Assembly (NCBI RefSeq): GCF_018861295.1 | Contig: NZ_JAHLDM010000001.1 | Coordinates: forward strand, 441,498-505,497 | Source of the DNA: Clostridium_AD estertheticum_D | GTDB taxonomy: Bacteria; Bacillota; Clostridia; Clostridiales; Clostridiaceae | DNA length: 64,000 nt | Direction: 5' to 3' | In this document: one piece after another, positions 23,264 through 33,400 of the stretch | How positions within the stretch are numbered: the first letter of the stretch is position 1 | Layout: every line of letters starts with the position of its first letter | The notes under the pieces: generated by a model | What the model was told of the DNA's origin: nothing | Seen by the model: the letters and a program-made list of their open reading frames with translations, nothing else | Databases searched by the model: none | Position numbers and translations under genes: made by a program

Positions 23264-26200
23264 ATGCATAAAAAGAATCATCAAAAATTGCTTAGTTTAG
23301 TAATAACATTAACATTAGTCCTATTTAATTTTAATGGGCTTTTGGGAGTCCGAAATGTAAATGCAGATCCCATAATAACATCAACGGCAGAGACGGTGGC
23401 AAAGGCAGGAGCAAAATCAACAGCGGTAACAGCAACTACAAATAAAACATTTGATATAGTAGACATTTCAGATTTTCATGGACAACTCTTAGATTCAACT
23501 AATAAAAAACCCGTAGGCGCAGCATTGTCTAAAATAGTTAAAGACGTAAAAGCTACGAACTCAGGTAGAACACTCATTATTGGAGGAGGAGATTTGTACC
23601 AAGGAACTCCAGTATCTAATGTGCTTCGTGGACTTCCTGTTCAAAAGGTGTTTTCAGACATGGGAATGGAAGTTACAGCCTTAGGTAATCATGAATTTGA
23701 TTGGGGACTTGAGACAATAGATAAAACAATGATTGGCGCAAGTTACAGCATTGTTTGTGCTAATATGTACAAAAAAGGCACAAGTGAGAGACCTTATGCA
23801 CCATACAAGATAATTACTAAAGATGGAGTTAGGATAGCAGTAATAGGAGCAATACTTAAGGATGCTCCAGACATAATTATGCCAGCTTTAGTAGCACCTT
23901 ATGATTTTAAGGATGTAGCTACAGAAACTAATAAAGAAGCTAAAAATATAAAAGACAACAACTTGGCAGATATTGTGTTATTAGATGTCCATGATGGTGG
24001 TGCATCACTTAACACTACAGTTAATAAATTACATGGAGTAGATGCAGTATTTGGTGGACATACACATACTATTGGCGATGTTGTAAACAAGGATGGTGAT
24101 AATAAGGACGTTCCTACATTAACAGCATCATCAGTTGGTAAAGGTTATATTGATTTAAAAATCACTGTAGGGAATGATAAAAAAATCATAGCTTTCTCAC
24201 CAAAAGGTACAAATTGGAATCCGATTACGGTAACGGAAACTTCCGCAATAGATCCTACAGCTAAGAAGATTGTTGATGATGCAAGTGCAACATTATTACC
24301 AACATTTAATGAAGTGATTGGGAAAGATGATACTGCTTTAACTAAAGATCAAGTTGATTCACCTTATGGCGAGTCACAACTTGGGAATTGGATGGCAGAC
24401 GTTGTGAAAAACTACTCAAAATCGAAAGCAGAAGTGGGAATGGTAAATAACGGAGGCATAAGATTAAGTCCAATTGCAGAGGGGAATGTAACTGTTGGAA
24501 CAATATTTAATATTATGCCTTTTGATAACACTATTTGTACGGTGGCAATGACCGGAGCGCAGCTTAGATATATATTTGAGCAAGCGGTTAAAACTGATGG
24601 AGTAGGTATACAAATTTCTGGAGTTAAATTCACATATGATTCTTCAAAACAATCATACGTATCAGCTAAAGTGGCTCTTGATGGAACAGTTACACCAGAA
24701 GTATTAGGAAAAAGGGTACAAAACATAAAGAGGGAAAGTGACGGCAGTATTGTAAAAGATACAGATATAATTAAAGTGAATGCACCTGATTTCGTAGCAA
24801 CAGGTGGAGACGGCTTTACTGGATTCTTAGAACCTACTATAAAAGCTAGTTTAGTAGATTCTCATTACACAGTTCGAGATGCTTTAAATGATGATGTTCG
24901 TGCTAAGGGCAAAATTACAGCCATAATGAACAATAGAATAGATAATGTAATTAGTAAAATATCAATAATAGGAACATCAGATGTACATGGAGCAATATAC
25001 CCACTAGATTATAATACAGGACTTGCAGCAAATGTAGGACTTGCAAAGGTTTCAACATATGTTAAAAGTGTTCGGAAAGCTAATCCTAATACAATGTTAA
25101 TAGATGCTGGAGATACAATTCAAGGAACACCTCTATCATATTATTATGACATGATAGATACTACATCTGAGTATCCAATGATGAAGGTAATGGGAGCTAT
25201 GGGATATGACACATGGACACTTGGTAACCATGAATTTAACTATGGATTAACTACTCTTAATAGAATTATAGGTGATGCGAGTAAAGAGAAGATAGCAGTA
25301 TTATCAGCTAACACTTATAAATCAGATGATTCAAATTATGTTAAACCTTATATAATGAAGTCATTCACCATAAATGGTAAAACAACAAAAGTCGCAGTAC
25401 TAGGACTTACTACTAAAACTATAGCAAGTTGGGAAGATCCAACTCATTATGCAGGTCTTCATTTTAATGACTTGGTACTTGAAGCACAAAAATGGGTTCC
25501 AATAATAAAAGCAGCTGGGGCAGATGTTGTAATAGCATCAATTCACAGTGGTATAAAGGGAGCTAGTGATACAATTCCGGAAAATCAAACAGATGCAGTA
25601 GCAACTAAGGTTTCAGGAATTGATGCTATTCTTTGTGGACACACGCACACTGGTAAAACTTATTCATTTACAAATCCAGAGGGAAAAGTAATACCTGTAG
25701 TTGAACCAAAGAATGGTGATGGAATCTTTAGTCAGATAGATCTTAATATCGACGCTAAGGGTAATTATGTAGGGGTAGATGCAAAGAATATTACACTACC
25801 GGCTACTACAATAGCTGATCCTAAAATACTTGCAATCGCAAAGCCATACCAAGATGCTACACTTAAATATACAAATACAGTGATAGGAAAATCAACAGCA
25901 TTATATGAAGGAGAAAAACAATTAACCCAGCCTTCAACAATAATGGAACTTGTAAATAAAGTGCAAGCAAATGCAGCAGGAACGCTGCTTTCTATAGCAG
26001 CTCCTCTAAGTTTAGCTGCAAAAGTGCCAAAGGGCGATGTTAAAAGGCAAGATATTATGGGAGTATATGTTTTTGAGAACTTCTTATTTGGATTAAAAAT
26101 GACAGGTAGCCAGCTTAAAAATTGGCTTGAATGGTCAGTAAGATACTATGCACAAGTAGCAAAATCCACTGATCCAATAGTAAAAGACTCAATACTTAAT

Positions 26201-26890
26201 ATTGCAGATTATAATCTTGATCAATTATATGGAGCAACATACGATATTGACTTAACGCAGCCAGCTTGCACCGTAGATTCAAAAGGAAAGGTAATCAGTG
26301 GAAGTAGGATAAAGAATTTAAAAATTAATGGAGTACTAGTTAATGACACTCAAGTATTAAAAGTAGCGGTTAACAATTATAGATATAATGGTGGCGGTGG
26401 TTTTATGGCAGCTGCTGGATTTACACCTGGAAGTAAAGCTACAATAGACGCGACTTTTTATGATTCAGCAAAAGCTCTAGGAGATGATGGACAGGTTAGA
26501 AATATTATGTTCAAATATGTTCAAGATAAAGGAACGATAACACCTACTTTATCAAATAATTGGAAAATATCAAGGACTAATGTTAAGCAAGAGGTTCCAA
26601 CTAATATTAGTTCTGTACCAACAGCAATAAAACTAGTACCATCAAAAAATAGTATTAGTATTAACTGGAGTAAAGTAACTGGGGCAAATGGATATGGGGT
26701 TTACAGAGCAACATCAAGTGCCGGTCCATACGTCTTAATATCAGCACCAAAGATTACGAAGTATAATAGTATTGGTCTTACTTCAAATAAAAATTATTAC
26801 TATAGTATAAGATCATATAAGATGGTAAAGGGAGTTAAAGTAAATAGCCCTTATTCAGATTTAATAAGAGTAAAATCTCTAGCATCCTAA
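23264..26890 (+). CDS. Secreted tandem 5'-nucleotidase / cyclic phosphodiesterase with fibronectin III domain
   Basis: The 1208-residue product has a signal peptide (about 1-35) and two complete 5'-nucleotidase units. Unit 1 (about 60-560) has metal sites DFHG, GGGDLYQGTP, GNHEFDWG, DVHDGG and GGHTH, then a C-domain with NNGGIR. Unit 2 (about 565-1090) has SDVHG, DAGDTIQGTP, GNHEFNYG, SIHSG and CGHTHTG, then its own C-domain with NGGGGF. A fibronectin type III domain ends the protein (about 1115-1205). It should dephosphorylate nucleotides or cyclic nucleotides outside the cell for phosphate and nucleoside uptake. No SLH, sortase motif or shared surface module is present, so the anchor is unclear. 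Palindromic terminators flank it. Confidence 0.93.
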   Translation: MHKKNHQKLLSLVITLTLVLFNFNGLLGVRNVNADPIITSTAETVAKAGAKSTAVTATTNKTFDIVDISDFHGQLLDSTNKKPVGAALSKIVKDVKATNSGRTLIIGGGDLYQGTPVSNVLRGLPVQKVFSDMGMEVTALGNHEFDWGLETIDKTMIGASYSIVCANMYKKGTSERPYAPYKIITKDGVRIAVIGAILKDAPDIIMPALVAPYDFKDVATETNKEAKNIKDNNLADIVLLDVHDGGASLNTTVNKLHGVDAVFGGHTHTIGDVVNKDGDNKDVPTLTASSVGKGYIDLKITVGNDKKIIAFSPKGTNWNPITVTETSAIDPTAKKIVDDASATLLPTFNEVIGKDDTALTKDQVDSPYGESQLGNWMADVVKNYSKSKAEVGMVNNGGIRLSPIAEGNVTVGTIFNIMPFDNTICTVAMTGAQLRYIFEQAVKTDGVGIQISGVKFTYDSSKQSYVSAKVALDGTVTPEVLGKRVQNIKRESDGSIVKDTDIIKVNAPDFVATGGDGFTGFLEPTIKASLVDSHYTVRDALNDDVRAKGKITAIMNNRIDNVISKISIIGTSDVHGAIYPLDYNTGLAANVGLAKVSTYVKSVRKANPNTMLIDAGDTIQGTPLSYYYDMIDTTSEYPMMKVMGAMGYDTWTLGNHEFNYGLTTLNRIIGDASKEKIAVLSANTYKSDDSNYVKPYIMKSFTINGKTTKVAVLGLTTKTIASWEDPTHYAGLHFNDLVLEAQKWVPIIKAAGADVVIASIHSGIKGASDTIPENQTDAVATKVSGIDAILCGHTHTGKTYSFTNPEGKVIPVVEPKNGDGIFSQIDLNIDAKGNYVGVDAKNITLPATTIADPKILAIAKPYQDATLKYTNTVIGKSTALYEGEKQLTQPSTIMELVNKVQANAAGTLLSIAAPLSLAAKVPKGDVKRQDIMGVYVFENFLFGLKMTGSQLKNWLEWSVRYYAQVAKSTDPIVKDSILNIADYNLDQLYGATYDIDLTQPACTVDSKGKVISGSRIKNLKINGVLVNDTQVLKVAVNNYRYNGGGGFMAAAGFTPGSKATIDATFYDSAKALGDDGQVRNIMFKYVQDKGTITPTLSNNWKISRTNVKQEVPTNISSVPTAIKLVPSKNSISINWSKVTGANGYGVYRATSSAGPYVLISAPKITKYNSIGLTSNKNYYYSIRSYKMVKGVKVNSPYSDLIRVKSLAS

Positions 26891-26903
26891 TAAAACAGTT
26901 TTA

Positions 26904-26937
26904 AAAAATACCAAGCGAATATTCGCTTGGTATTTTT
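26904..26937. terminator. 34-bp palindrome, copy 2
   Basis: It has the same core as 23075-23106, with one more A/T pair at the ends. It separates the nucleotidase gene from the convergent DUF4397 gene, where a bidirectional terminator is expected. Confidence 0.85.
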
Positions 26938-26939
26938 AA

Positions 26940-27644
26940 TTAGTCTTCTCTAAAATCTAAATAAGAGCTACCGTCTAGTGGAATTAAAGCTTGAAGGCCT
27001 GGGTTGCCGCCCGCGAGGCCTATAGCATATACGGTATAAAAACGTTGAGATTTTAATCTTACGTTTGGGACATATAAAGCAATAGTTTGAGTACCTGTAG
27101 GTTTAACTTCTAATGTATAGGTTCCAGGTGGAACTTCTATATAATCAGTAGATTCTTTGTATTTAACGTTCTTAAAAAGAATTTTACCGTCTGGGAGGGT
27201 TACATCAACAGCTCCTGCATTGGGTGATAAGTGAGTAAATTTAACATAAGCATTATTAGAAGGATTATTAACTTTGGGTTCTAAAACTAAGAGCAAATCA
27301 ATGTTTGGCAAAGTGCCAATTGCTGCGGCTGTATAAATCAATTCTTTCGGAATAAAAATATTTTTATTAAGTACAGGCGTGATTTTAGTGCCAGCAGGAT
27401 ACAATTTTATATTGTAATCACCGCTAATAACCTCAACATAATCTGTAAAGGTACCATACGTAAGATTTCTGAACTTTAATATATCATTAATATACACATC
27501 AACAGCAGGTGATTTAGGTGAAGAATGAAGAACTCTAATATACGAATTCATGGTAGCAACCCTATATATAGAGTTTTCCATATAAATAGGGTTATCTCTA
27601 TATAAAGAATATGGATCATTATAATTTTTTGGACAATAAAACAT
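26940..27644 (-). CDS. DUF4397 domain protein
   Basis: The 234-residue product has two DUF4397-type repeats: YIRVLHSSPKSPAVDVYIND (from about residue 34) and YVKFTHLSPNAGAVDVTLPD (from about 130). Each is followed by YxEVxxGxYxxxxxPAGT- or PTGT-like strands. There is no signal peptide; the N-terminus is rich in Tyr, Pro and Asn. Proteins of this domain are found on surfaces or in spore coats of Firmicutes, but the function is unknown. The ribosome site is AAAGGAG with 7-nt spacing. Confidence 0.82.
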   Translation of the reverse strand: MFYCPKNYNDPYSLYRDNPIYMENSIYRVATMNSYIRVLHSSPKSPAVDVYINDILKFRNLTYGTFTDYVEVISGDYNIKLYPAGTKITPVLNKNIFIPKELIYTAAAIGTLPNIDLLLVLEPKVNNPSNNAYVKFTHLSPNAGAVDVTLPDGKILFKNVKYKESTDYIEVPPGTYTLEVKPTGTQTIALYVPNVRLKSQRFYTVYAIGLAGGNPGLQALIPLDGSSYLDFRED

Positions 27645-27797
27645 AAAGGGCTCCTTTCAAACATTTTTACTATACTAATATATGAAGCAATATCATATAA
27701 GGTTACTAGTTTAAAATAGCCATTTAAAGAAAAATTTCATTTGCTTATATAATATGTGTGTATTATTTTATGTTTTAACAAAAAATAATTAAGAAAG

Positions 27798-27834
27798 TGC
27801 AACTATATTACAGGGACAACCGTTATACAATGTA
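27798..27834 (+). promoter_or_regulatory. ECF-sigma-like promoter element, copy B
   Basis: TGCAACT (27798-27804), 16 nt, CGTTATA (27821-27827). The module-only gene starts 115 bases after the -10. Palindromes CGTAAGTATACTTACG (27876-27891) and AAACTTAC/GTAAGTTT (27899-27920) lie in the leader. Confidence 0.65.
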
Positions 27835-27941
27835 GAAAGATTAAAAATGCGGAAGAGACAAAACATAAACTTAACCGTAAGTATACTTACGAATAAATAA
27901 ACTTACGAGTGAGTAAGTTTAAGAGTGATGGAGGCAATTAT

Positions 27942-28262
27942 ATGAATAATAAAATTACAAGTTCAGTTGATACTGATTTAATGATGGCGAAAGCTACAAC
28001 ATTGGCAACGGTTGATGCATTGCCAAATGGTACGGTTGTAATAGGAAACAAGGCTTTTGATTTAGTTTATGCTAATGATGCAGCAAACGCAGAAGAAATT
28101 TCAAAAACGATAGTCGCAGGCGGAGAAGTTTATGTTAAAGATTATGATGGAAATTGGATAGAAAATGTTACAGGAGAGATTATCGATGTGAGTGTTATAC
28201 CAGCTGTAGTTTACAAGAATGATGATAAGGTAATTAATTTTAAAAAGGCAAATAAAAACTAG
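27942..28262 (+). CDS. Module-only protein with decayed signal peptide
   Basis: The 106-residue product is little more than one copy of the shared surface module (VVIGNKAFDLVYAND near residues 30-44, GGEVYVKDYDGNW near 58-70, IPAVVY near 86-91) and a short lysine-rich tail. Its N-terminus aligns with the signal peptide of the 1215-residue paralog (MNNKITS.. against MNKKITS..), but charged residues (DTDLMMAKA) break the hydrophobic core, so export is doubtful. The ATG at 27942 follows GATGGAGG. The gene keeps an ECF-like promoter. It could be a decaying duplicate or a small regulator or competitor of the larger proteins. Confidence 0.7.
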   Translation: MNNKITSSVDTDLMMAKATTLATVDALPNGTVVIGNKAFDLVYANDAANAEEISKTIVAGGEVYVKDYDGNWIENVTGEIIDVSVIPAVVYKNDDKVINFKKANKN

Positions 28263-28410
28263 AATGAAGTATCTAAACAAGAAGTAGAAAATAAGTTGTA
28301 ATAAATCATAAATACTATAATAAACATATAAAAGTGCTTATATCAAGTAAAGTATATGTTCAGGTTTATATGTTTAAGTTTTATATAATATTAAAAAGAA
28401 TTTTGAAAAG

Positions 28411-28440
28411 TGCAACTAAAGTATAGGGACAAGCGTTATA
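28411..28440 (+). promoter_or_regulatory. ECF-sigma-like promoter element, copy C
   Basis: TGCAACT (28411-28417), 16 nt, CGTTATA (28434-28440), then TAAGTG. It has no gene at the usual 115-127 base distance. Confidence 0.6.
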
Positions 28441-28568
28441 TAAGTGAAAAGAATATAAAGCAGAAAAGTTATCAACCAATACAAATTATAAGTGAGTTAT
28501 TTATAAGAAGTTTATTCACGATTAATTTAGTTATAAGATTTAAATAGAATTAATTAATTTTTAAAAAT

Positions 28569-28598
28569 TGCAACTAAAATATAACCATAAACGTTATA
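28569..28598 (+). promoter_or_regulatory. ECF-sigma-like promoter element, copy D
   Basis: TGCAACT (28569-28575), 16 nt, CGTTATA (28592-28598), then TAAGTGTAA. It lies 158 bases after copy C in the same direction. Confidence 0.62.
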
Positions 28599-28725
28599 TA
28601 AGTGTAACTAATGAAAATACATAAATTATATAAAAATACATGAATAACATGAAAATTTATGAAATGTGTTAAAAAATATGAAATGTGTGAAAAATAAAGT
28701 AAAAATGTTAAATTTCATTAACATA

Positions 28726-28754
28726 TTGAGATTTAACCAAAAGTGTTATATAAT
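28726..28754 (+). promoter_or_regulatory. Sigma-A promoter for the 29-kb surface-protein gene
   Basis: TTGAGA (28726-28731), 17 nt, TATAAT (28749-28754). It would give a 5' leader of nearly 290 nt, a length known for stable, abundant S-layer mRNAs. Confidence 0.7.
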
Positions 28755-29052
28755 ATAAATATCGTAAATTTTGTGTAAATAGTTTCAAATTATCAGAATA
28801 TTATACTGTATTCGATATTTTGAAAAGAAATTTAAAATTCAAGAAACTGATTACATGCAAATTAAAGTCTTTAATTACTATGTTACTTTAAAACAAATTT
28901 AGTTCGTTTTATAGTAACAAAAAAAATAGCTCCTTAGGGGGTGTAGTTAAAGAAGAACAAATTGTATTCTTTATAAAAGGACTACAATAACAATTAGGTT
29001 TTTATTTTCAAAAATATAAAAACATATAACAATATGGGAGGGGACAAAATTC

Positions 29053-30345
29053 ATGATAAAGATTAAAAAAATACTAAGTATGTCTTTAGTAGCATTATTT
29101 GTAACAGTTGGATCTTTAACAAATGTTACAGCAAAAGCGGCAACAGTAGCAACACCAACAATTAATTACGCAGGTATAGAACATTCACCACTAGTGGTTG
29201 GGGATACTGAAACATTTACAGTAACTTCTGCAAAATATTCAGGTGATGTTCAATACAGAGCATTTATTGGAAACGAAGCTGGTAAATGGACTGAGCTAAC
29301 AACTGGATACACAGCAGCAGTAAGTTCTAAAACACCTTATGTGTTACCAGCATCAAAAGCATTAACATTAGGAAAATATAAAGTTTCAATATGGGTTAAA
29401 GCAGCAGGAAAAACTGGAGTTAAATCAAATTCAACTGGTAACTTTGATAGTTACTATGTTGCAGGACTTAATTGCGTAAGCAAAGATGATAACAACAGAG
29501 TATATACAAATGGAGCAGCAGACGTTGCAGTTACTGGCTTAACAGCTAAATTCAACGGAATAAACAATATAGGTGGAATCAGTGGACCATACCTTTATCA
29601 ATTATTCGCAATGAATACAGCAACAGGAGCATGGTCAAATGGACCAGCAGGTTATGCTGCAACACCTTCAATGACATTTAAAGAAGCAGGAACTTATATG
29701 CTTGTTGCACATGTTAATACAGCAAAATCAACAACTTGGGCAAAAAAAGGATATGAAGGCTGGAAAACAGTAATGGTAAAAGTAACAAATTCATCAACAA
29801 CAATATTTGATACTACAGTTAAAGCAGCAAACTTTGGATCAGTAGGAAATGTAATTTTAACAGCTGATGGTCTTAAAGCTTTCCCAAAAGCTACTCAATA
29901 TCAAATAGTTACTGGTACAAGTAACTTAACAGCTAAATCACCAGTAGGAACATCTACTACAATTTTCCCAGCTAAAGTTGCAGGAGATGCAGTAACAGTT
30001 AAATTGTTTGATGCAAGTAACAATGAACTTAAAGCAATAGATGTAAAATTAGGACAATCTGGAACACTTGATGTTGCTCCAGTAGTAGTAGTTGAATCAC
30101 CAATTACAGCAACTGTTAAATCTGCTTCATTTGGAGCAGCAATAAATGTTACTTCAAGTCAAGCGGGAGCAACTCAGTACCAAGTATTTAATGGCGCAAG
30201 CAAATTATCAGCAGTAGCTAATTTAGGAGCATCTACTACATTATTTCCAGCTAAAGTAGTTGGAGATACAGTTACAATTAAATTATTAAATGCAGCTGGA
30301 ACAGTAGTTGGAACTAATGATGTAGTTTTAACAGCAGCAAAATAA
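29053..30345 (+). CDS. Secreted surface protein with C-terminal tandem repeats
   Basis: The 430-residue product has a signal peptide ending near AKA (about residue 28), then beta-rich domains with YSGDVQYRAFIGNEAGKWTE and GKYKVSIWVKAAGKTG, similar in style to the triple-tyrosine-type repeats of clostridial surface proteins. Two C-terminal repeats (about 255-340 and 348-428) share ATQYQ, STTxFPAKVxGD and VTxKLxxA. It lacks the shared module. Favoured codons, strong promoters and a long leader suggest high expression. The giant module protein follows after a hairpin, so the two may form an abundant surface layer together. Confidence 0.75.
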   Translation: MIKIKKILSMSLVALFVTVGSLTNVTAKAATVATPTINYAGIEHSPLVVGDTETFTVTSAKYSGDVQYRAFIGNEAGKWTELTTGYTAAVSSKTPYVLPASKALTLGKYKVSIWVKAAGKTGVKSNSTGNFDSYYVAGLNCVSKDDNNRVYTNGAADVAVTGLTAKFNGINNIGGISGPYLYQLFAMNTATGAWSNGPAGYAATPSMTFKEAGTYMLVAHVNTAKSTTWAKKGYEGWKTVMVKVTNSSTTIFDTTVKAANFGSVGNVILTADGLKAFPKATQYQIVTGTSNLTAKSPVGTSTTIFPAKVAGDAVTVKLFDASNNELKAIDVKLGQSGTLDVAPVVVVESPITATVKSASFGAAINVTSSQAGATQYQVFNGASKLSAVANLGASTTLFPAKVVGDTVTIKLLNAAGTVVGTNDVVLTAAK

Positions 30346-30361
30346 TAACTTTCAAAAAGAA

Positions 30362-30393
30362 TTAACCCTTAATTAAAATTAATTAAGGGTTAA
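30362..30393 (+). terminator. Perfect hairpin between the two main surface-protein genes
   Basis: TTAACCCTTAATTA and TAATTAAGGGTTAA pair around AAAT. No T-run follows, so it may be a partial terminator or an RNA-stabilising stem that sets the ratio of the two products. Confidence 0.55.
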
Positions 30394-30443
30394 CAATAAA
30401 ATTCTAAACAAAATAAACTAAAATTAATCGGAGGTATATTTAT

Positions 30444-33400
30444 ATGAACAAGAAAATTACAAGCACAGCTCTTGCTGCCTTAATGATAGCAGGATCAACA
30501 TCTTTCTCAGCATTCGCAGCAATGGCTGATGGTACAGTGGTAATAGGAACTAAAGCTTATGCATTAACTTATGCTAATGACCCAGCTAACGCAACAGAAA
30601 TCGCTGCTGCAGTAGTTGCAGGTGGAACAGTTTATGTTAAAGACTTCAATGGTAATTGGGTAGACAATATTACAGGCGCAGCAGTAAATGCAAGCGTTAT
30701 ACCAGCAGTAACTTATACAGATGCTAAAGGAACAACTCAAATTGGTGCTGGAGATGCAAGTACAGTAGCAGCTACATCAGAAATAACAACTGCTATAGCA
30801 GCTAGTACTTTAAAAGTAACATTTAATGGTACAGTTGCAGATACATCTAAAGTAAAATTTGATGTAAAAGCAGTAGGTGGAACAGCTATTACAACAGCAG
30901 TTACTTGGAATACTGCTAAAACAGAAGCTACATTAACTAAATCATCAGCATTCACAGCAGGAGATTATACAGTTGCAGTAACTAATGACACTGTTGTTCT
31001 TCCAACACAAACTGTAACTATATCACAACAAAAAATAGCTAAAATCCAAATAACTTCAACTAAATTAGGAGTTACTACTAATGCAAAGACATCACTTCAA
31101 AAAGGATATGCAACTTATAGCATATTAGATCAATATGGAGTAGATATTACAGACGGAGCATTAGCTAATAATGTGAATTTCCAATCTGGAGTAGGTACTG
31201 TTGACGCTAAAAAAGGATTAATTACAATAACTCCAGCTAGTGGTCTAAATCTTATGACATTTAATTCAGGAGTAACAATAACTGCTAATGACACTAATAC
31301 TGGTGTTTCAGCAACTGCTACTTTAGCTGTAACTTCACAATTAGGTACATTAACTAACATTACCCTTACAGGATTAACAAATGTTGATAATAAAGTGTTG
31401 ACTGCAGGAAATACTACAGATGTATTCTATGCTGGATTTACGGCTACAGATATCAGTGGAAACCCTACAACAAACTACACTCTAATGAAACAAGGTTTAA
31501 TATTTACTGGTTCTAGTGATGACAATAGCTTAACTACATCAAGTCCAGATGTAACAGCTAAACTTGTACAAGATCCTAAAGATTCAAACAAAGGTGTAAT
31601 AGAAGTTAGAGCTACTGCTGATACAGTTTCAGTTGATATGCCATTAGTAATAACTGCTATGACTTGGACAGGATCAACTTCACAAATAAATACTACATTG
31701 CATAAACAAGCAGAGGTAGATTCATTTACATTATTATCTCCAGCTGATTCTATAGCTTCAGGTGAGTCAAAAGAAATTCCATTCATAGCATTAGATCAAA
31801 ATGGAGTTAAATTAACTAAGTTTAGCGACTTCCCAAGTGATTTGGTTACATTTAATGGTTTAATAGCAACTAGAAATGTTGATGGAACACTTTCATTGAA
31901 AAATAAACCAATGGATAATACTAATGGATCAGCATCTGTACCAGAAGTAGTATCAGCAATGACAAAATCAGGTAAGTACAGTAATTTAACTCTTAATATT
32001 CAAAAGCCTACTGAAGCTGATACATTATCTTTAGATACTACAGTATTGAATACTACTATGCAGGCAGCTAGCACTAATGGTGTTACTAAACCAGCAACAC
32101 AATTTGCTGATTTTGGATGGGATAATGGTGGATTAAACATTAAAGATCAATATGATAGAAATATTGATATAAATGCAAGTGAAAATGCTTCTACTTATAA
32201 AAACTATAAGGTTATAGCAACATCAAGTAATCCAGCAGTAATAACTACAGGTTCAGTTACGGCTGGTAACGGTGGTAAACTTTCAGATGGTAGTGCAACT
32301 GGAGTTGCAGGTGTTGGAGAAAATCAAATTGCTATTCAATCTCTTGCAGCAGGATCATCAACAGTTTCGTTTAGCGTGTATGATGTAAGCCAAAAAAATT
32401 CAGCAGGTGCTTTAATATTTACTGGAGCAAATTACTCAGATCTTACTGCTATAGATACAAAGACACAAACATTTACAGTTTTAGCTGATAAAGATATTAA
32501 GGATTACAAAATGGATCAAATAACTGCTCCTATGTATTCTATTAATGAGATTAATTCTAATGGTACACCTGTACTAGATGCAGTTAAGCTTAAGGGAGTA
32601 GAAGATAAGTATAAGGCTAATCCAAAAGTTTATGGTACAACATCTACTGGAGCAAAAGTAGTATTAAGAGGTACTCCAATAACAGGAGCAACTAGTTCTA
32701 GTACTGACTTTACAGTAGTTAAAGGTGCAGTTGGAACTAGGACTGCATATGACGATGTAAAAATAATTGCTAATAAATTTGCAGATGCAGCAAAAACAGG
32801 ATCAAGTGCAACTATAACAGTGACACTTTTAGGTGCTGATAACATTAGTCACACACTTACTACACCAGTTACGTCTTTAAAAGCAGATCCATTAGCTGTT
32901 AGTATAGATGCTAATGTAGATACTTACGTACCAGGTATTTCAAGAATTGATGATGTTGTAACATTAACACCAACAGGATCAGATACTTATGCATCTTTAT
33001 TAGGAACTACTTTATCTAAATATGATGCTACTGGAGAAAAAGGACATATATACTTTGCGCCAAAAGATCAATATGGTACAACTTCTTACCCATTATCACA
33101 GTTCTCATCACTAAGTGAAGTTGATTCACCTGAGGCAACTAATTTACAAGCAGGTTCATCTTTTGCAATTAATCCTACTACAGGAGAGTTAACTTATTCT
33201 GTACAACAAGGTGATTATGTTACAGTTTCTGGTACTACTAGTAATGGATATACAAAGACAATTAAAATTTGTTTCGGAGCTAGTGCTAGCACTGGAGACA
33301 CTACAATAATAAATACAGCAGTAACTGCAATAAATGCTGGACATGCAACTGTTGCTAACTATACAAATGCAGGAATTTCAGGAGTAACCTCTGCAAACTT

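Larger units (their letters stand above)
28263..29052 (+). other. 790-base gene-free region with stacked promoters
   Basis: I see no coding region. It holds two ECF-like elements and one sigma-A promoter (listed separately). A leader of nearly 290 nt lies between the sigma-A -10 and the next start, with a Shine-Dalgarno-like TTAGGGGGTG at about 28936 that is not followed by a long frame, and the real one (GGGAGGGG) at 29036-29043. Confidence 0.6.
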
